Source: Candidatus Rubrivivax defluviihabitans (GTDB lineage: Bacteria; Pseudomonadota; Gammaproteobacteria; Burkholderiales; Burkholderiaceae_C). From it: DNA of 64,000 nt. Below the pieces are notes generated by a model. That model saw only the letters and a list, made by a program, of their open reading frames with translations, was not told the origin of the DNA and made no database searches. Where the stretch lies: contig JADJMW010000009.1 in assembly GCA_016709385.1 (NCBI GenBank), positions 62,001 to 126,000 on the forward strand, read 5' to 3'. Every line of letters starts with the position of its first letter. Within the stretch, counting starts at the first letter, position 1. Positions 1 to 9,160 of the stretch are shown piece after piece. Both the position numbers and the translations under genes were made by a program.

Positions 1-2
1 TG

Positions 3-656
3 CGGGCGCTGGTGGCGCGTATCCGCAGCGGGCAGGGTGGCGAAGCCGGCGGGCCCGACCACCTGGCGCTGGCCTTGCGGCTGGCCGGCGAAGGCGACGC
101 GCGCCTGCTCGTCACGCACGGCGTTTCCGGCTCGGGCAAGAGCTGGGTGGCGCAGCGGCTGCTGCAGCAGGCGCAGGCGATCCGGCTGCGCTCGGACGTG
201 GAACGCAAGCGGCTGCATGGGCTGCGCGCACTGGACGCGTCGGCGCTCGTCGTGCCGCGTGGCATCTACGGCCAAGCGGCCACGCGGCGCACCTACGCAC
301 GGCTGCGGGAAGTGGCCGCCCTGGCGCTGGCGGCGGGCGAGCGCGTGATCGTCGACGCGGCCTTCCTGCGTCGCAGCGAACGCGACGACTTCCGCCGCCT
401 GGCCCATGAGTGCGGCGTGCCGTTCACGCTGCTGCATTGCCGGGCGCCGGTGGCGCTGCTGCGCGAACGCGTGCACCTGCGGGGTGAGCGCGGCGGCGAT
501 CCGTCCGAGGCCGATCTCGCGGTGCTGGACAAGCAACTGGCCGGTGCCGAGCCGCTGGCGGCCGAGGAGGAGGGCGAGGGCACCGCGATCACGGTCGACA
601 CGGGGGCGCCGGTCGATATCGAGGCTCTGGCCGCGCGCTGGCTGGCCGCGCGTTGA
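3..656 (+). CDS. ATP-binding kinase domain, C-terminal part of a COG2187/COG0645-type protein (5' end outside window)
   Basis: The reading frame is open to the left window edge, so this is the 3' part of a longer gene. It holds a P-loop (GVSGSGKS) about 45 codons in and an Arg/Asp-rich kinase core, and ends in an ordinary C-terminus. The first visible residues (RALVAR) resemble the junction of bifunctional aminoglycoside-phosphotransferase-like/ATP-binding proteins, in which an APH-type domain precedes this zeta-toxin/gluconate-kinase-like P-loop domain. The GTG at 12 could act as a start but has no convincing ribosome binding site, so I prefer truncation. Substrate unknown. The domain family is clear; the full-length architecture is inferred. 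Confidence 0.72.
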   Translation, partial: RALVARIRSGQGGEAGGPDHLALALRLAGEGDARLLVTHGVSGSGKSWVAQRLLQQAQAIRLRSDVERKRLHGLRALDASALVVPRGIYGQAATRRTYARLREVAALALAAGERVIVDAAFLRRSERDDFRRLAHECGVPFTLLHCRAPVALLRERVHLRGERGGDPSEADLAVLDKQLAGAEPLAAEEEGEGTAITVDTGAPVDIEALAARWLAAR

Positions 657-780
657 GTCGCGGCCGGATGCTCAGCTGGAATGCGTGGTTGCCCTTGGCA
701 CGGGCCTGGGGGCTGGCCGCCGCGTCGCTGGCGTTGACGCCGGTCAAGACCGGGGCGTCGGGCGCTGCTAGAGTCGCCGC

Positions 781-1179
781 GTGTTTCGCCTGCGCCGCCA
801 TCGCCAAGTCTTCGCTGCCTTCGTCGCAGCGTTGTTGCTGTACGCGCAGCTGGCGGTCGCGGCGTATTCGTGCCCCGGGGTCGAGTTGCCGACGGCGGTG
901 GCCGAGGCCATGGTCGATTGCGACTCGCACCCGCCTGGCCAGATGGACCCCGACCAGCCCCAGCTGTGCAAGGCGCACTGCGACCCTGGTGATCAGTCGC
1001 CCAATTCCGGCGCCGGTGGCCTGCTGACGGCGGGTGCCGCGGCCTTGCCTGTGCTGCTGTGGGTGCTGCCGCCGGCCGACGGGCCTGCCGGCCTCGAGAC
1101 GCCGGCCAGCGTGCCGGCCCAGGGTCCGCCGCGCGGCGCGCCGCCGCTGTACCTTTCCTTGCTCGTCCTCAGGAACTAG
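781..1179 (+). CDS. small secreted protein with CxxHC motif, upstream of cus efflux genes
   Basis: This 132-residue protein starts at GTG 781. It has an N-terminal signal sequence (basic start, then FAAFVAALLLYAQLAVAA) and a Cys/His-containing middle (YSCPG, DCDSH, CKAHCDPGDQ). A second hydrophobic stretch follows (LLTAGAAALPVLLWVL), then a Pro-rich tail. I do not recognise a named family with certainty. Small periplasmic proteins with a CxxHC motif are often found directly before copper/silver RND operons in Burkholderiales. The cysteines and histidines suggest metal binding in the periplasm, but this rests on context. It ends 80 bp before cusC and is probably co-transcribed. Confidence 0.6.
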   Translation: MFRLRRHRQVFAAFVAALLLYAQLAVAAYSCPGVELPTAVAEAMVDCDSHPPGQMDPDQPQLCKAHCDPGDQSPNSGAGGLLTAGAAALPVLLWVLPPADGPAGLETPASVPAQGPPRGAPPLYLSLLVLRN

Positions 1180-1259
1180 CCACCGGGTTGATTGGCCACG
1201 CGCGCCTTGGCGGCGCGCGTCTGCGCGTTATCCCGTCACCGCTGACCTGAGGATTTCCC

Positions 1260-2564
1260 ATGAACGAGTCTCCTGTGGGCATGCGCCCGGCGCATGCCGC
1301 GGGCCGTGCGGCCAGCCGGCGCCGTCGGCCCTGGCGGGCGCTGCTCGGCGCCGCCGCCTCGCTGGCCATCGCCGCCGCCTCGGCGGCCGCCGGCGGCCTG
1401 AGTATTTCCGACGCCGCCGAACTGGCGCGCGAGCAGTCGCCCAGCTTGCGTGCGCTGCGGGCCAGCGTCGACGGTTCCAGCATCGCCCAGCCGGCGGCGG
1501 CGGCCTTGCCCGACCCGAAGCTGCTGGTCGGCGTGGACAACCTGCCGGTCGAGGGCCCGGACCGCTATTCGTTCAGCCGCGACCCGGGCACGATGCAGCG
1601 CCTGGGTGTGATGCAGGAGGTGCCGAACCGAGCCAAGCGCGACGCCCGGCTGCAATTGGCGCAGGCGCGCAGCGAGCGCGACCGGCTGCAACTGGCGGCT
1701 GCCGACTTGGGGGTCAGGCGTGAAGCGATGCGCGCCTGGGTGGCGGTCTACTATGCGCAGCAGCGACTGGCCTGGCTGGACCGGTTGCAACACGAAAACG
1801 GCCTGCTGCAGCAGACGCTGCCGGCGCGGATCGCCGCCGGGCAGGCGCCGGCGGCCGAGTTGACGATGGCACGCCAGGAGGCGCTGGCCATCGCCGACCG
1901 CCACGATGAACTCGCCCGTGACCTGGCCAAGGCGCGCGCTGCGCTGCGGCGGCTGATCGGCGTGCGTGGCGACGAACCGTTGACCGGCGAGCCGCCGGCC
2001 TGGCGTGTCGATGCCGCCGCGCTGCGCGGCAGCCTGCACCGGCACACCGAGCTGGGCCCCTACGAAGGCCTGCTGGCCATCGGCCAGGCCGAGGTCGGCG
2101 AGAGCGAGTCCGAGACGCGCGGCGACTGGGCCTGGGAGGTGGTCTACGCCCGGCGCGCGAATTATGACGACATGGTGTCGTTCCAGCTCAGCTTCGACCT
2201 GCCGCTGCGCCAGAGCGAGCGCCAGGCGCCGCAGATCGCGGCCCGGCGCAAGGAGCTGGAACGCATCGAGGCCGAACGCGAAGACACGACACGCCGCCAT
2301 GCCGAGGAGGTGGAGGCGCAACTGGCCGAACTGCAGGCGCTGGACGCCCAGGCGGCACGGCTGCGCGAGCAAGGCCTGCCGCTGGCCGACGAACGCGTGG
2401 CCCTCACGCTGGCCAGCTACCAGGCCGGGCGCAGCGAACTCGCCGCCGTACTGGCCGCGCGCAGCAGCCTGCTGGAACTGCGCCTGCGCGCGCTGGCACT
2501 CGACGCCGAACGTAGCGACCTGCAGGTGCGCCTGAACACCTTGATTGCGGAGCAAACGCCATGA
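1260..2564 (+). CDS. cusC: TolC-family outer membrane channel of Cu/Ag RND efflux system (CusC-like)
   Basis: A 434-residue outer-membrane efflux factor. It has an Arg-rich, signal-bearing N-terminus (hydrophobic stretch near residues 30-45), then the two long helical repeats typical of TolC proteins, rich in Leu/Ala/Gln/Arg with few aromatic residues. It forms the outer membrane duct of the tripartite pump encoded with the next two genes. The ATG at 1260 follows a GAGG-type ribosome site. The stop overlaps the adaptor start by 4 bp (ATGA), showing translational coupling. Assignment to Cus rather than Czc rests on the pump residues of the third gene, since outer-membrane factors alone do not reveal the metal. 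Confidence 0.88.
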   Translation: MNESPVGMRPAHAAGRAASRRRRPWRALLGAAASLAIAAASAAAGGLSISDAAELAREQSPSLRALRASVDGSSIAQPAAAALPDPKLLVGVDNLPVEGPDRYSFSRDPGTMQRLGVMQEVPNRAKRDARLQLAQARSERDRLQLAAADLGVRREAMRAWVAVYYAQQRLAWLDRLQHENGLLQQTLPARIAAGQAPAAELTMARQEALAIADRHDELARDLAKARAALRRLIGVRGDEPLTGEPPAWRVDAAALRGSLHRHTELGPYEGLLAIGQAEVGESESETRGDWAWEVVYARRANYDDMVSFQLSFDLPLRQSERQAPQIAARRKELERIEAEREDTTRRHAEEVEAQLAELQALDAQAARLREQGLPLADERVALTLASYQAGRSELAAVLAARSSLLELRLRALALDAERSDLQVRLNTLIAEQTP

Positions 2565-4123
2565 GCACGTTGAACAAGATCGCCGGGGCTGTTGTCCTGC
2601 TGGTGCTGGGTGGCGCGGCCGGCTGGGGGTTGTCGACCTGGTCTGGCGGCCACTTCGCGGCGCCTACCGAAACCGCCGGTGCGGCAGCGCCGGCCGCCGA
2701 ACGCAAGGTGCTGTACTGGTACGACCCCATGGTGCCGACGCAGCGCTTCGACAAGCCCGGCAAGTCGCCCTTCATGGACATGCAGCTGGTGCCGCGTTAT
2801 GCCGACGAGGGTGAGGCCCAGGCCGGAGCGCCCGGCGTCAGCGTGTCGCCGCAGGCCCTGCAGGCGCTGGGCGTGCGGCTGGCCACGGCCGAGCGGCGCG
2901 CCGTCGGCACCGCCATCGAGACGGTGGCCACGGTGCAGCTCAACGAGCGCGACGTGAGCATCGTGCAGGCGCGCTCGGGCGGCTTCGTCGAGCGTGTCTA
3001 TGCCCGCGCGCCGGGCGACGTGGTTGCCGCCGGTGCGCCGCTGGCCGACCTCTTCCATCCCGAGTGGCTGGCCGCGCAGCAGGAATACCTGGCCGTGCGC
3101 GCCACCGGCGACGCCGCGCTGGCGGCGGCCACGAAGCAGCGCCTGGTGCTGCTGGGCATGCCGGCGGCGCTGATCGAGCGCGTCGCAGCGGGCGGCGAGC
3201 CGGTGGCGGTGACGACGGTCACCGCGCCCACCGGCGGCCTCATCAGCGAGCTGATGGTGCGCACCGGCATGACGGTGGACGCGGGCATGACGCTGGCGCG
3301 CATCAACGGCCTGGCCACGGTGTGGCTGGAAGCGGCCTTGCCGGAACTGCAGGCCGCCGGCATCGCGCCCGGGCAGGTGGCCCTGGCACGGGTGGCCGCG
3401 CTGCCCGGCGAAACCCTGCGCGGCAAGGTGGCCGCGGTGCTGCCGGAGATCAACGCCGAGACGCGCACGCTGCGCGTGCGCATCGAACTGCCGAATCCGC
3501 AGCAGCGGCTGCGCGCCGGCATGTTTGCGCAGGTCACGCTGCAGGGGCCCGCCGCGGGCGACGCCGTGGTGCTGCCCAGCGAAGCCGTGATCCGCACCGG
3601 CCGCCGCGCGCTGGTCTACGTGCAGGACGCGCCGGGCCGCTTCCGGCCGGTGGAGGTGGAACTGGGACCCGAGGTCGACGGCCAGGTCGTCGTCCGCAGC
3701 GGCGTTGCCGCCGGACAGTCCGTGGTGGCGTCGGGGCAGTTCCTCATCGACTCCGAGGCCAGCCTGCAGGGCGTGATGGCGCGTGCCGAGCCGGAGGCCG
3801 GTGCGGCGATGGAATACCCGGCGACCGGCGTCGTGGTGGAACTCGACCAGGACAGCATCACGCTCGACCACGCCCCGGTGCCGGCGCTCAAGTGGCCGGC
3901 GATGACGATGCCCTTCCAGTGGGCGAAACCCGGACTGGCGCAGGACCTGAAGCCCGGCGACCGCGTCGAGTTCAGCTTCAGGCAGCACGGCGAGGAGCAT
4001 ATCGTCACGCGCATCCAGCGCGCCAAGGCAGCGCCGGCGGCCCAGCCTGCGGCCACGCGGGCATCCACGCCGGCGGCCGCCCCGGCCGTCGATCACTCGG
4101 CGCACACCGGGGGCCAGCGGTGA
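2561..4123 (+). CDS. cusB: RND periplasmic adaptor (CusB-like) with N-terminal metal-binding segment and C-terminal CusF domain
   Basis: A 520-residue membrane fusion protein with an N-terminal membrane anchor (residues about 7-25). A heavy-metal-binding segment follows near residues 50-75 (YWYDPMVP, KSPFMDMQLVPRY), then barrel-sandwich, hairpin and beta-barrel domains to about residue 400. A C-terminal module (about 417-495) contains KWPAMTMPFQ, the Trp/Met motif by which CusF binds Cu(I)/Ag(I). In E. coli CusF is a separate periplasmic chaperone; here it is fused to the adaptor. An Ala/Pro-rich tail ends in His residues. The gene overlaps both neighbours and belongs to a cusCBA operon. Confidence 0.9.
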   Translation: MSTLNKIAGAVVLLVLGGAAGWGLSTWSGGHFAAPTETAGAAAPAAERKVLYWYDPMVPTQRFDKPGKSPFMDMQLVPRYADEGEAQAGAPGVSVSPQALQALGVRLATAERRAVGTAIETVATVQLNERDVSIVQARSGGFVERVYARAPGDVVAAGAPLADLFHPEWLAAQQEYLAVRATGDAALAAATKQRLVLLGMPAALIERVAAGGEPVAVTTVTAPTGGLISELMVRTGMTVDAGMTLARINGLATVWLEAALPELQAAGIAPGQVALARVAALPGETLRGKVAAVLPEINAETRTLRVRIELPNPQQRLRAGMFAQVTLQGPAAGDAVVLPSEAVIRTGRRALVYVQDAPGRFRPVEVELGPEVDGQVVVRSGVAAGQSVVASGQFLIDSEASLQGVMARAEPEAGAAMEYPATGVVVELDQDSITLDHAPVPALKWPAMTMPFQWAKPGLAQDLKPGDRVEFSFRQHGEEHIVTRIQRAKAAPAAQPAATRASTPAAAPAVDHSAHTGGQR

Positions 4124-7100
4124 TCGCGGCGCTCATCCGCTGGTCGGTGGTCAACCGCTTTCTGGTGCTGCTGGCCACGGTCTTCGTCACCGCGGCCGGG
4201 CTGTGGGGCCTGCGCACGACGCCGGTGGACGCGCTGCCGGACCTGTCGGACGTGCAGGTCATCATCCGCACCAGCTATCCCGGCCAGGCGCCGCAGATCG
4301 TCGAGAACCAGGTCACCTATCCGCTGGCCACCACCATGCTGTCGGTACCGGGAGCGAAGACGGTGCGCGGCTTCTCGTTCTTCGGTGACAGCTTCGTCTA
4401 CATCATCTTCGACGACGGCACCGACCTTTACTGGGCGCGCTCGCGCGTGCTCGAGTACCTGAACCAGGTGCAGGGCCGGCTGCCCGCCACGGCCAAGCCG
4501 GCGCTCGGCCCGGACGCCACCGGCGTGGGCTGGATCTTCCAGTACGCGCTGGTCGACCGCAGCGGGCGCAACGACTTGTCGCAGCTGCGTGCGTTGCAGG
4601 ACTGGTTCCTGAAATACGAGCTGAAGGCGCTGCCCAATGTGGCCGAGGTGGCCACCGTGGGCGGCATGGTGCGCCAGTACCAGGTGGTGCTGGACCCGCT
4701 GAAGCTGGCCGGCTACGGCATCACCCAGGCCATGGTGCGCGAGGCGCTGATGGCCGGCAACCAGGAAACCGGCGGCGGCCTGCTCGAGCTGGCCGAGGCC
4801 GAGTACATGGTGCGCGCCAGCGGCTACCTGAAGACGCTGGACGACTTCCGCGCCATCCCGCTGGCCGCGCGCGGCGGCATCCCCGTGCGGCTGGGCGACG
4901 TGGCCACGGTGCAGGTGGGGCCGGAGATGCGCCGCGGCATCGCCGAACTCGACGGCGAGGGCGAGGTCACCGGCGGCATCGTCGTGCTGCGCTCGGGCAA
5001 GAATGCGCAGCAGACGATCCGCGCCGTGAAGACGCGGCTGGCCGAATTGGGCAAGAGCCTGCCGCAAGGCGTGGAGGTGGTCACCACCTACGACCGCAGC
5101 GCGCTCATCGAACGCGCCATTCGCCACCTGAGCGAGAAGCTGGTGGAGGAGTTCCTCGTCGTGGCGCTGGTCTGCGCGCTCTTCCTGTGGCACCTGCGCT
5201 CGGCGCTGGTGTCCATCGTGGCGCTGCCGCTGGGCATTCTGGTGGCCTTTCTCGTGATGCGCTGGCAGGGTATCAACGCCAACATCATGTCGCTGGGCGG
5301 CATCGCCATCGCCATCGGCGCCATGGTCGACGGGGCGGTGGTGATGACGGAAAACGCGCATCGCAAGATCGAGGCCTGGCAGCGCGAGCGGCCGGGCGAC
5401 ACGCTGGCCGGCGAAGAGCGCTGGAAGGTGATCACCGACGCCGCGGTGGAGGTGGGGCCGGCGCTGTTCTTCAGCCTGCTCATCATCACGCTGTCCTTCA
5501 TTCCGGTCTTCACGCTGGAGGCGCAGGAGGGGCGGCTGTTCGGGCCGCTGGCCTATACCAAGACCTATGCCATGGCGGCGGCGGCCGGCCTCTCGGTGAC
5601 GCTGGTGCCGGTGCTGATGGGCTACTGGATCCGCGGCCGCATTCCCGACGAGATGAAAAACCCCATCACGCGCGGTCTCATCGCTGCGTATCGCCCGGCG
5701 CTGGAATGGGTGCTGCGCTGGCCCAAGGCCACGGTGGCGATCGCGCTCGCGCTGATGCTCAGCACCCTGTGGCCGCTGTCGAAGCTGGGCGGGGAATTCC
5801 TGCCGCGGCTGGACGAAGGCGACCTGCTGTACATGCCTTCGGCGCTGCCGGGGCTGTCGGCGCAGAAGGCCACCGAACTGCTGCAGCTCACCAACCGCAT
5901 GATCAAGACCGTGCCCGAGGTCGCCACCGTCTTCGGCAAGGCCGGCCGCGCCGAGACGGCCACCGACCCGGCGCCGCTGGAGATGTTCGAGACCACCATC
6001 CAGTTCAAGCCGCAGGACCAGTGGCGGCCCGGCATGACGGCCGACAAGCTGGTGGAGGAACTCGACCGTGCGGTGCAGGTGCCTGGCCTGGCGAATGTGT
6101 GGGTGCCGCCCATCCGCAACCGCATCGACATGCTGGCCACCGGTATCAAGAGCCCCATCGGCGTCAAGGTGACGGGAGCCGACCTGGCTGCCATCGACCG
6201 CATCGCGCTGGCGGTGGAGCGGGTGGCCAAGACCGTGCCGGGGGTGTCGTCGGCGCTGGCCGAGCGGCTGACCGGCGGCCGCTACCTCGATGTGCTGATC
6301 GACCGCACCGCCGCCGCGCGATATGGTCTGAATATCGCCGACGTGCAGGCCGTGGTCTCGGGCGCCATCGGCGGCGAGAACGTGGCCGAGACGGTGGAGG
6401 GCCTGGCGCGCTTTCCGATCAACGTGCGCTATCCGCGCGAGTGGCGTGATACGCCCGAGCGGCTGGCCACGCTGCCGATCTATACGCCGGCGGGCCAGCA
6501 GATCACGCTCGGCACGGTGGCGAAGGTGGTGGTCAGCGACGGCCCGCCGATGCTCAAGAGCGAGAACGCCCGGCCTTCGGGCTGGGTCTATGTGGACGTG
6601 CGCGGTCGCGACCTGTCGGCGGTGGCCAACGACCTGCGCGATGCCGTGGCCAGGGAAGTGACGCTGGAGCCCGGCATGAGCATCGCGTATTCAGGTCAGT
6701 TCGAATACCTGGAGCGCGCCAATGCGCGGCTGAAGATCGTGGTGCCGGCCACACTGCTGGTCATCTTCGTGCTGCTGTACATGACCTTCCAGCGCTTCGA
6801 CGAGGCGCTCTTGATCATGGCCACGCTGCCGCTGGCGTTGACCGGCGGCGTGTGGTTCCTGTGGGCGCTGGGCTACAACCTGTCGATCGCCACCGGCGTG
6901 GGTTTCATTGCGCTGGCCGGCGTGGCGGCCGAGTTCGGCGTCATCATGCTGCATTACCTGAAGCAGGCGCTGGCCGACCGCACAGCGCGTGGCCTGGCGC
7001 CGACGCTGGCCGTGGTGCAGGACGCCATCCGCGAAGGCGCCGTGCTGCGTGTGCGCCCCAAGGCCATGACGGTGGCCACGCTGCTGGCCGGCCTGCTGCC

Positions 7101-7242
7101 CATCGTCTGGGCCAGCGGCACCGGCGCCGAGGTCATGAGCCGCATCGCCGCGCCCATGCTCGGCGGCATGGTCACGGCGCCGCTGTTGTCGCTGTTCGTG
7201 GTGCCGGCGGCGTTTGCATTGCTGCGCGTGCGCAAGACGTAG
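4120..7242 (+). CDS. cusA: Cu(I)/Ag(I) RND efflux pump (CusA)
   Basis: A 1040-residue heavy-metal RND transporter starting at GTG 4120, overlapping the adaptor stop. Transmembrane helix 4 carries the proton-relay acidic residues (AMVDGAVVMTEN, Asp404). Methionines at 572 (LYMPSALPG), 622 (PLEMFETT) and 671 (IDMLATGIK) correspond, one residue shifted, to the Met573/Met623/Met672 copper site of E. coli CusA. This supports Cu(I)/Ag(I) rather than Zn/Co/Cd as substrate. Twelve membrane segments and two large periplasmic loops are apparent. It exports metal from the periplasm or cytoplasm through CusB and CusC, driven by the proton gradient. Confidence 0.94.
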   Translation: MIAALIRWSVVNRFLVLLATVFVTAAGLWGLRTTPVDALPDLSDVQVIIRTSYPGQAPQIVENQVTYPLATTMLSVPGAKTVRGFSFFGDSFVYIIFDDGTDLYWARSRVLEYLNQVQGRLPATAKPALGPDATGVGWIFQYALVDRSGRNDLSQLRALQDWFLKYELKALPNVAEVATVGGMVRQYQVVLDPLKLAGYGITQAMVREALMAGNQETGGGLLELAEAEYMVRASGYLKTLDDFRAIPLAARGGIPVRLGDVATVQVGPEMRRGIAELDGEGEVTGGIVVLRSGKNAQQTIRAVKTRLAELGKSLPQGVEVVTTYDRSALIERAIRHLSEKLVEEFLVVALVCALFLWHLRSALVSIVALPLGILVAFLVMRWQGINANIMSLGGIAIAIGAMVDGAVVMTENAHRKIEAWQRERPGDTLAGEERWKVITDAAVEVGPALFFSLLIITLSFIPVFTLEAQEGRLFGPLAYTKTYAMAAAAGLSVTLVPVLMGYWIRGRIPDEMKNPITRGLIAAYRPALEWVLRWPKATVAIALALMLSTLWPLSKLGGEFLPRLDEGDLLYMPSALPGLSAQKATELLQLTNRMIKTVPEVATVFGKAGRAETATDPAPLEMFETTIQFKPQDQWRPGMTADKLVEELDRAVQVPGLANVWVPPIRNRIDMLATGIKSPIGVKVTGADLAAIDRIALAVERVAKTVPGVSSALAERLTGGRYLDVLIDRTAAARYGLNIADVQAVVSGAIGGENVAETVEGLARFPINVRYPREWRDTPERLATLPIYTPAGQQITLGTVAKVVVSDGPPMLKSENARPSGWVYVDVRGRDLSAVANDLRDAVAREVTLEPGMSIAYSGQFEYLERANARLKIVVPATLLVIFVLLYMTFQRFDEALLIMATLPLALTGGVWFLWALGYNLSIATGVGFIALAGVAAEFGVIMLHYLKQALADRTARGLAPTLAVVQDAIREGAVLRVRPKAMTVATLLAGLLPIVWASGTGAEVMSRIAAPMLGGMVTAPLLSLFVVPAAFALLRVRKT

Positions 7243-7268
7243 CGGCCGGCCCGCGACACGACGCCGGC

Positions 7269-7282
7269 TTGGCCTGTATCAA
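7269..7282 (+). promoter_or_regulatory. FNR-like box upstream of phaC
   Basis: TTGGC-CTGT-ATCAA has one perfect and one degenerate half-site of the FNR/CRP-family consensus TTGAT-N4-ATCAA. Its centre is about 95 bp before the phaC ATG. If it acts at the usual -41.5, transcription would begin near 7317. It is a candidate only. Confidence 0.35.
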
Positions 7283-7369
7283 GTCGGGGCCGAATCAGCG
7301 GGCGCAGAATGGCTCTGGTCCGCGGTGCGCATGCGCCATCCCGGCGCGCCGCCGCGTCAGGTGAGTGCC

Positions 7370-9151
7370 ATGCTTAAACGATACCAACCGCCCGCCAACC
7401 CCGCGCTCGAGGAACTGGCCCGTGAGTCGCCTACGCAGCGACTCGACCGCCTGCTGCATGCGGGCGCCGCGCCACTGACCGGCGGCCTGTCGCCGGTGGC
7501 CTTGTCGCTGGCCTGGGCCGACTGGGCCTGGCACCTGGCGGTCTCGCCAGGGCGGCAGATGGACCTGTCGGCCACCGCGGCGCAACTGGCCGCCGAGACC
7601 TGGCGCACCGCGATGGGCCTGAGCGAACCGGCCGAACCCGCCGGCGACGCCGACGACGACCCGCGCTTCCGTCACCCGGCCTGGGCCGACTGGCCCTTCA
7701 ATGCCTTGCGCAGCGGTTTCCGCAACAGCGAAGCCTTCTGGCGCGACGCCGCCTACATGCCGGGCATGACCGAGCACCACGCCGTGATGACCCGCTTCTT
7801 CGCCAAGCAGTGGCTGGGCATGATGGCACCGGCCAACTGGCTGCCAACCAACCCCGCGGTGCTGAAGGATGCGGTCGAAGCGCGCGGCGCGCACCAGTGG
7901 CAGGGCGCGATGAACTGGCTGCGCGACGTGGCGGGCCAGCCCGACCCGGAGGTCGTCGCCGAGGCCGCACGCTTCCAGGTCGGCCGCGACGTGGCGGTGA
8001 CGCCTGGCAAGGTGGTAATGCGCAATCGCCTGGTCGAGCTCATCCGGTATGCGCCACAGACGGCGCAGGTCTACCCGGAGCCGGTGCTGGTGATCCCGTC
8101 GTGGATCATGAAGTTCTACATCCTCGACCTGTCGCCGCACAACTCGATGGTGCGTTACCTGGTGCAGCAGGGTCACACCGTCTACATGGTGTCCTGGCGC
8201 AATCCCGACGCCAGCGATGCCGATCTGACGATGGACGACTACCTGCGGCTGGGCGTGCTGGAGCCGCTGCGCAGCGTGGGTGAGCTCAGCGGCCGGGCGC
8301 AGCCCGTGCACGCCATGGGTTATTGCCTGGGCGGCACGCTGCTGGCCATCGCGGCCGCCGCGCTGGGCCGCAGCGGCGGCGTGACCGGCGGCGAGGGCCT
8401 GCCGCCGCTGAAGTCGCTTTCCCTGCTGGCCGCCCAGACCGACTTCTCCGAACCCGGCGAGCTGGGACTGTTCATCGACGAAAGCCAGATCGGCTACCTC
8501 GACGAGATCACGCGCGGCAAGGGTTTCCACACCGGTCCGCAGATGGCGGGCTCGTTCCAGTTCCTGCACTCGCGCGACCTGATCTGGACGCGGCGCATGC
8601 GCGAATACCTGATGGGCGAACGCGAGAAGCGCAGCGACCTCACGGCCTGGAACGCCGACACCACGCGCATGCCGGCGCGCATGCACCATGAATACCTGAT
8701 CGCGCTGTACCTGCACAACGAACTGGCGAGCAGTTCCTACCGCGTCGACGGCCATGCCGTGTCGCTGATCGACATCGACGTGCCGGTATTCCTGGTGGGC
8801 ACCGAACGCGACCACATCTCGCCCTGGCGTTCGGTCTACAAGCTGCACCACCTGTGCGACACCGAGCTCACCTTCGTGCTGACCAACGGCGGCCACAACG
8901 CCGGCATCCTCTCCGAGCCGGGGCACGCCGGTCGCAGGTACCAGATCGGCGTCAGGCCCGCTCACGGCCCCTGGGTGCAGCGCGAGCAATGGCTGCGCCA
9001 GACACCGACCCACGAGGGCTCGTGGTGGCCGGCCTGGCATGACTGGCTGGCCGCACGCTCGTCGCCGCTGCAGCCGGCGCGGCCGATTCCGGCCCGCGTG
9101 ACCCTGTGCGACGCGCCGGGCGAATACGTGCACCTGCGCTACGCCGACTGA
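7370..9151 (+). CDS. phaC: class I poly(3-hydroxyalkanoate) synthase
   Basis: A 593-residue PHA synthase that polymerises (R)-3-hydroxyacyl-CoA on cytoplasmic granules. It has the lipase-like box GYCLGG with nucleophile Cys319, plus Asp481 (ERDHISPW) and His509 (GGHNAGIL). These align with the Cys319/Asp480/His508 triad of Cupriavidus necator PhaC. Length and the N-terminal region fit class I (self-sufficient, no PhaE or PhaR). ATG 7370 was chosen; an in-frame GTG at 7361 is also possible. No phaA or phaB follows. Instead a PaaK-like gene begins at once, so PHA precursor supply must be encoded elsewhere. Confidence 0.95.
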   Translation: MLKRYQPPANPALEELARESPTQRLDRLLHAGAAPLTGGLSPVALSLAWADWAWHLAVSPGRQMDLSATAAQLAAETWRTAMGLSEPAEPAGDADDDPRFRHPAWADWPFNALRSGFRNSEAFWRDAAYMPGMTEHHAVMTRFFAKQWLGMMAPANWLPTNPAVLKDAVEARGAHQWQGAMNWLRDVAGQPDPEVVAEAARFQVGRDVAVTPGKVVMRNRLVELIRYAPQTAQVYPEPVLVIPSWIMKFYILDLSPHNSMVRYLVQQGHTVYMVSWRNPDASDADLTMDDYLRLGVLEPLRSVGELSGRAQPVHAMGYCLGGTLLAIAAAALGRSGGVTGGEGLPPLKSLSLLAAQTDFSEPGELGLFIDESQIGYLDEITRGKGFHTGPQMAGSFQFLHSRDLIWTRRMREYLMGEREKRSDLTAWNADTTRMPARMHHEYLIALYLHNELASSSYRVDGHAVSLIDIDVPVFLVGTERDHISPWRSVYKLHHLCDTELTFVLTNGGHNAGILSEPGHAGRRYQIGVRPAHGPWVQREQWLRQTPTHEGSWWPAWHDWLAARSSPLQPARPIPARVTLCDAPGEYVHLRYAD

Positions 9152-9160
9152 TTGAAGGCC

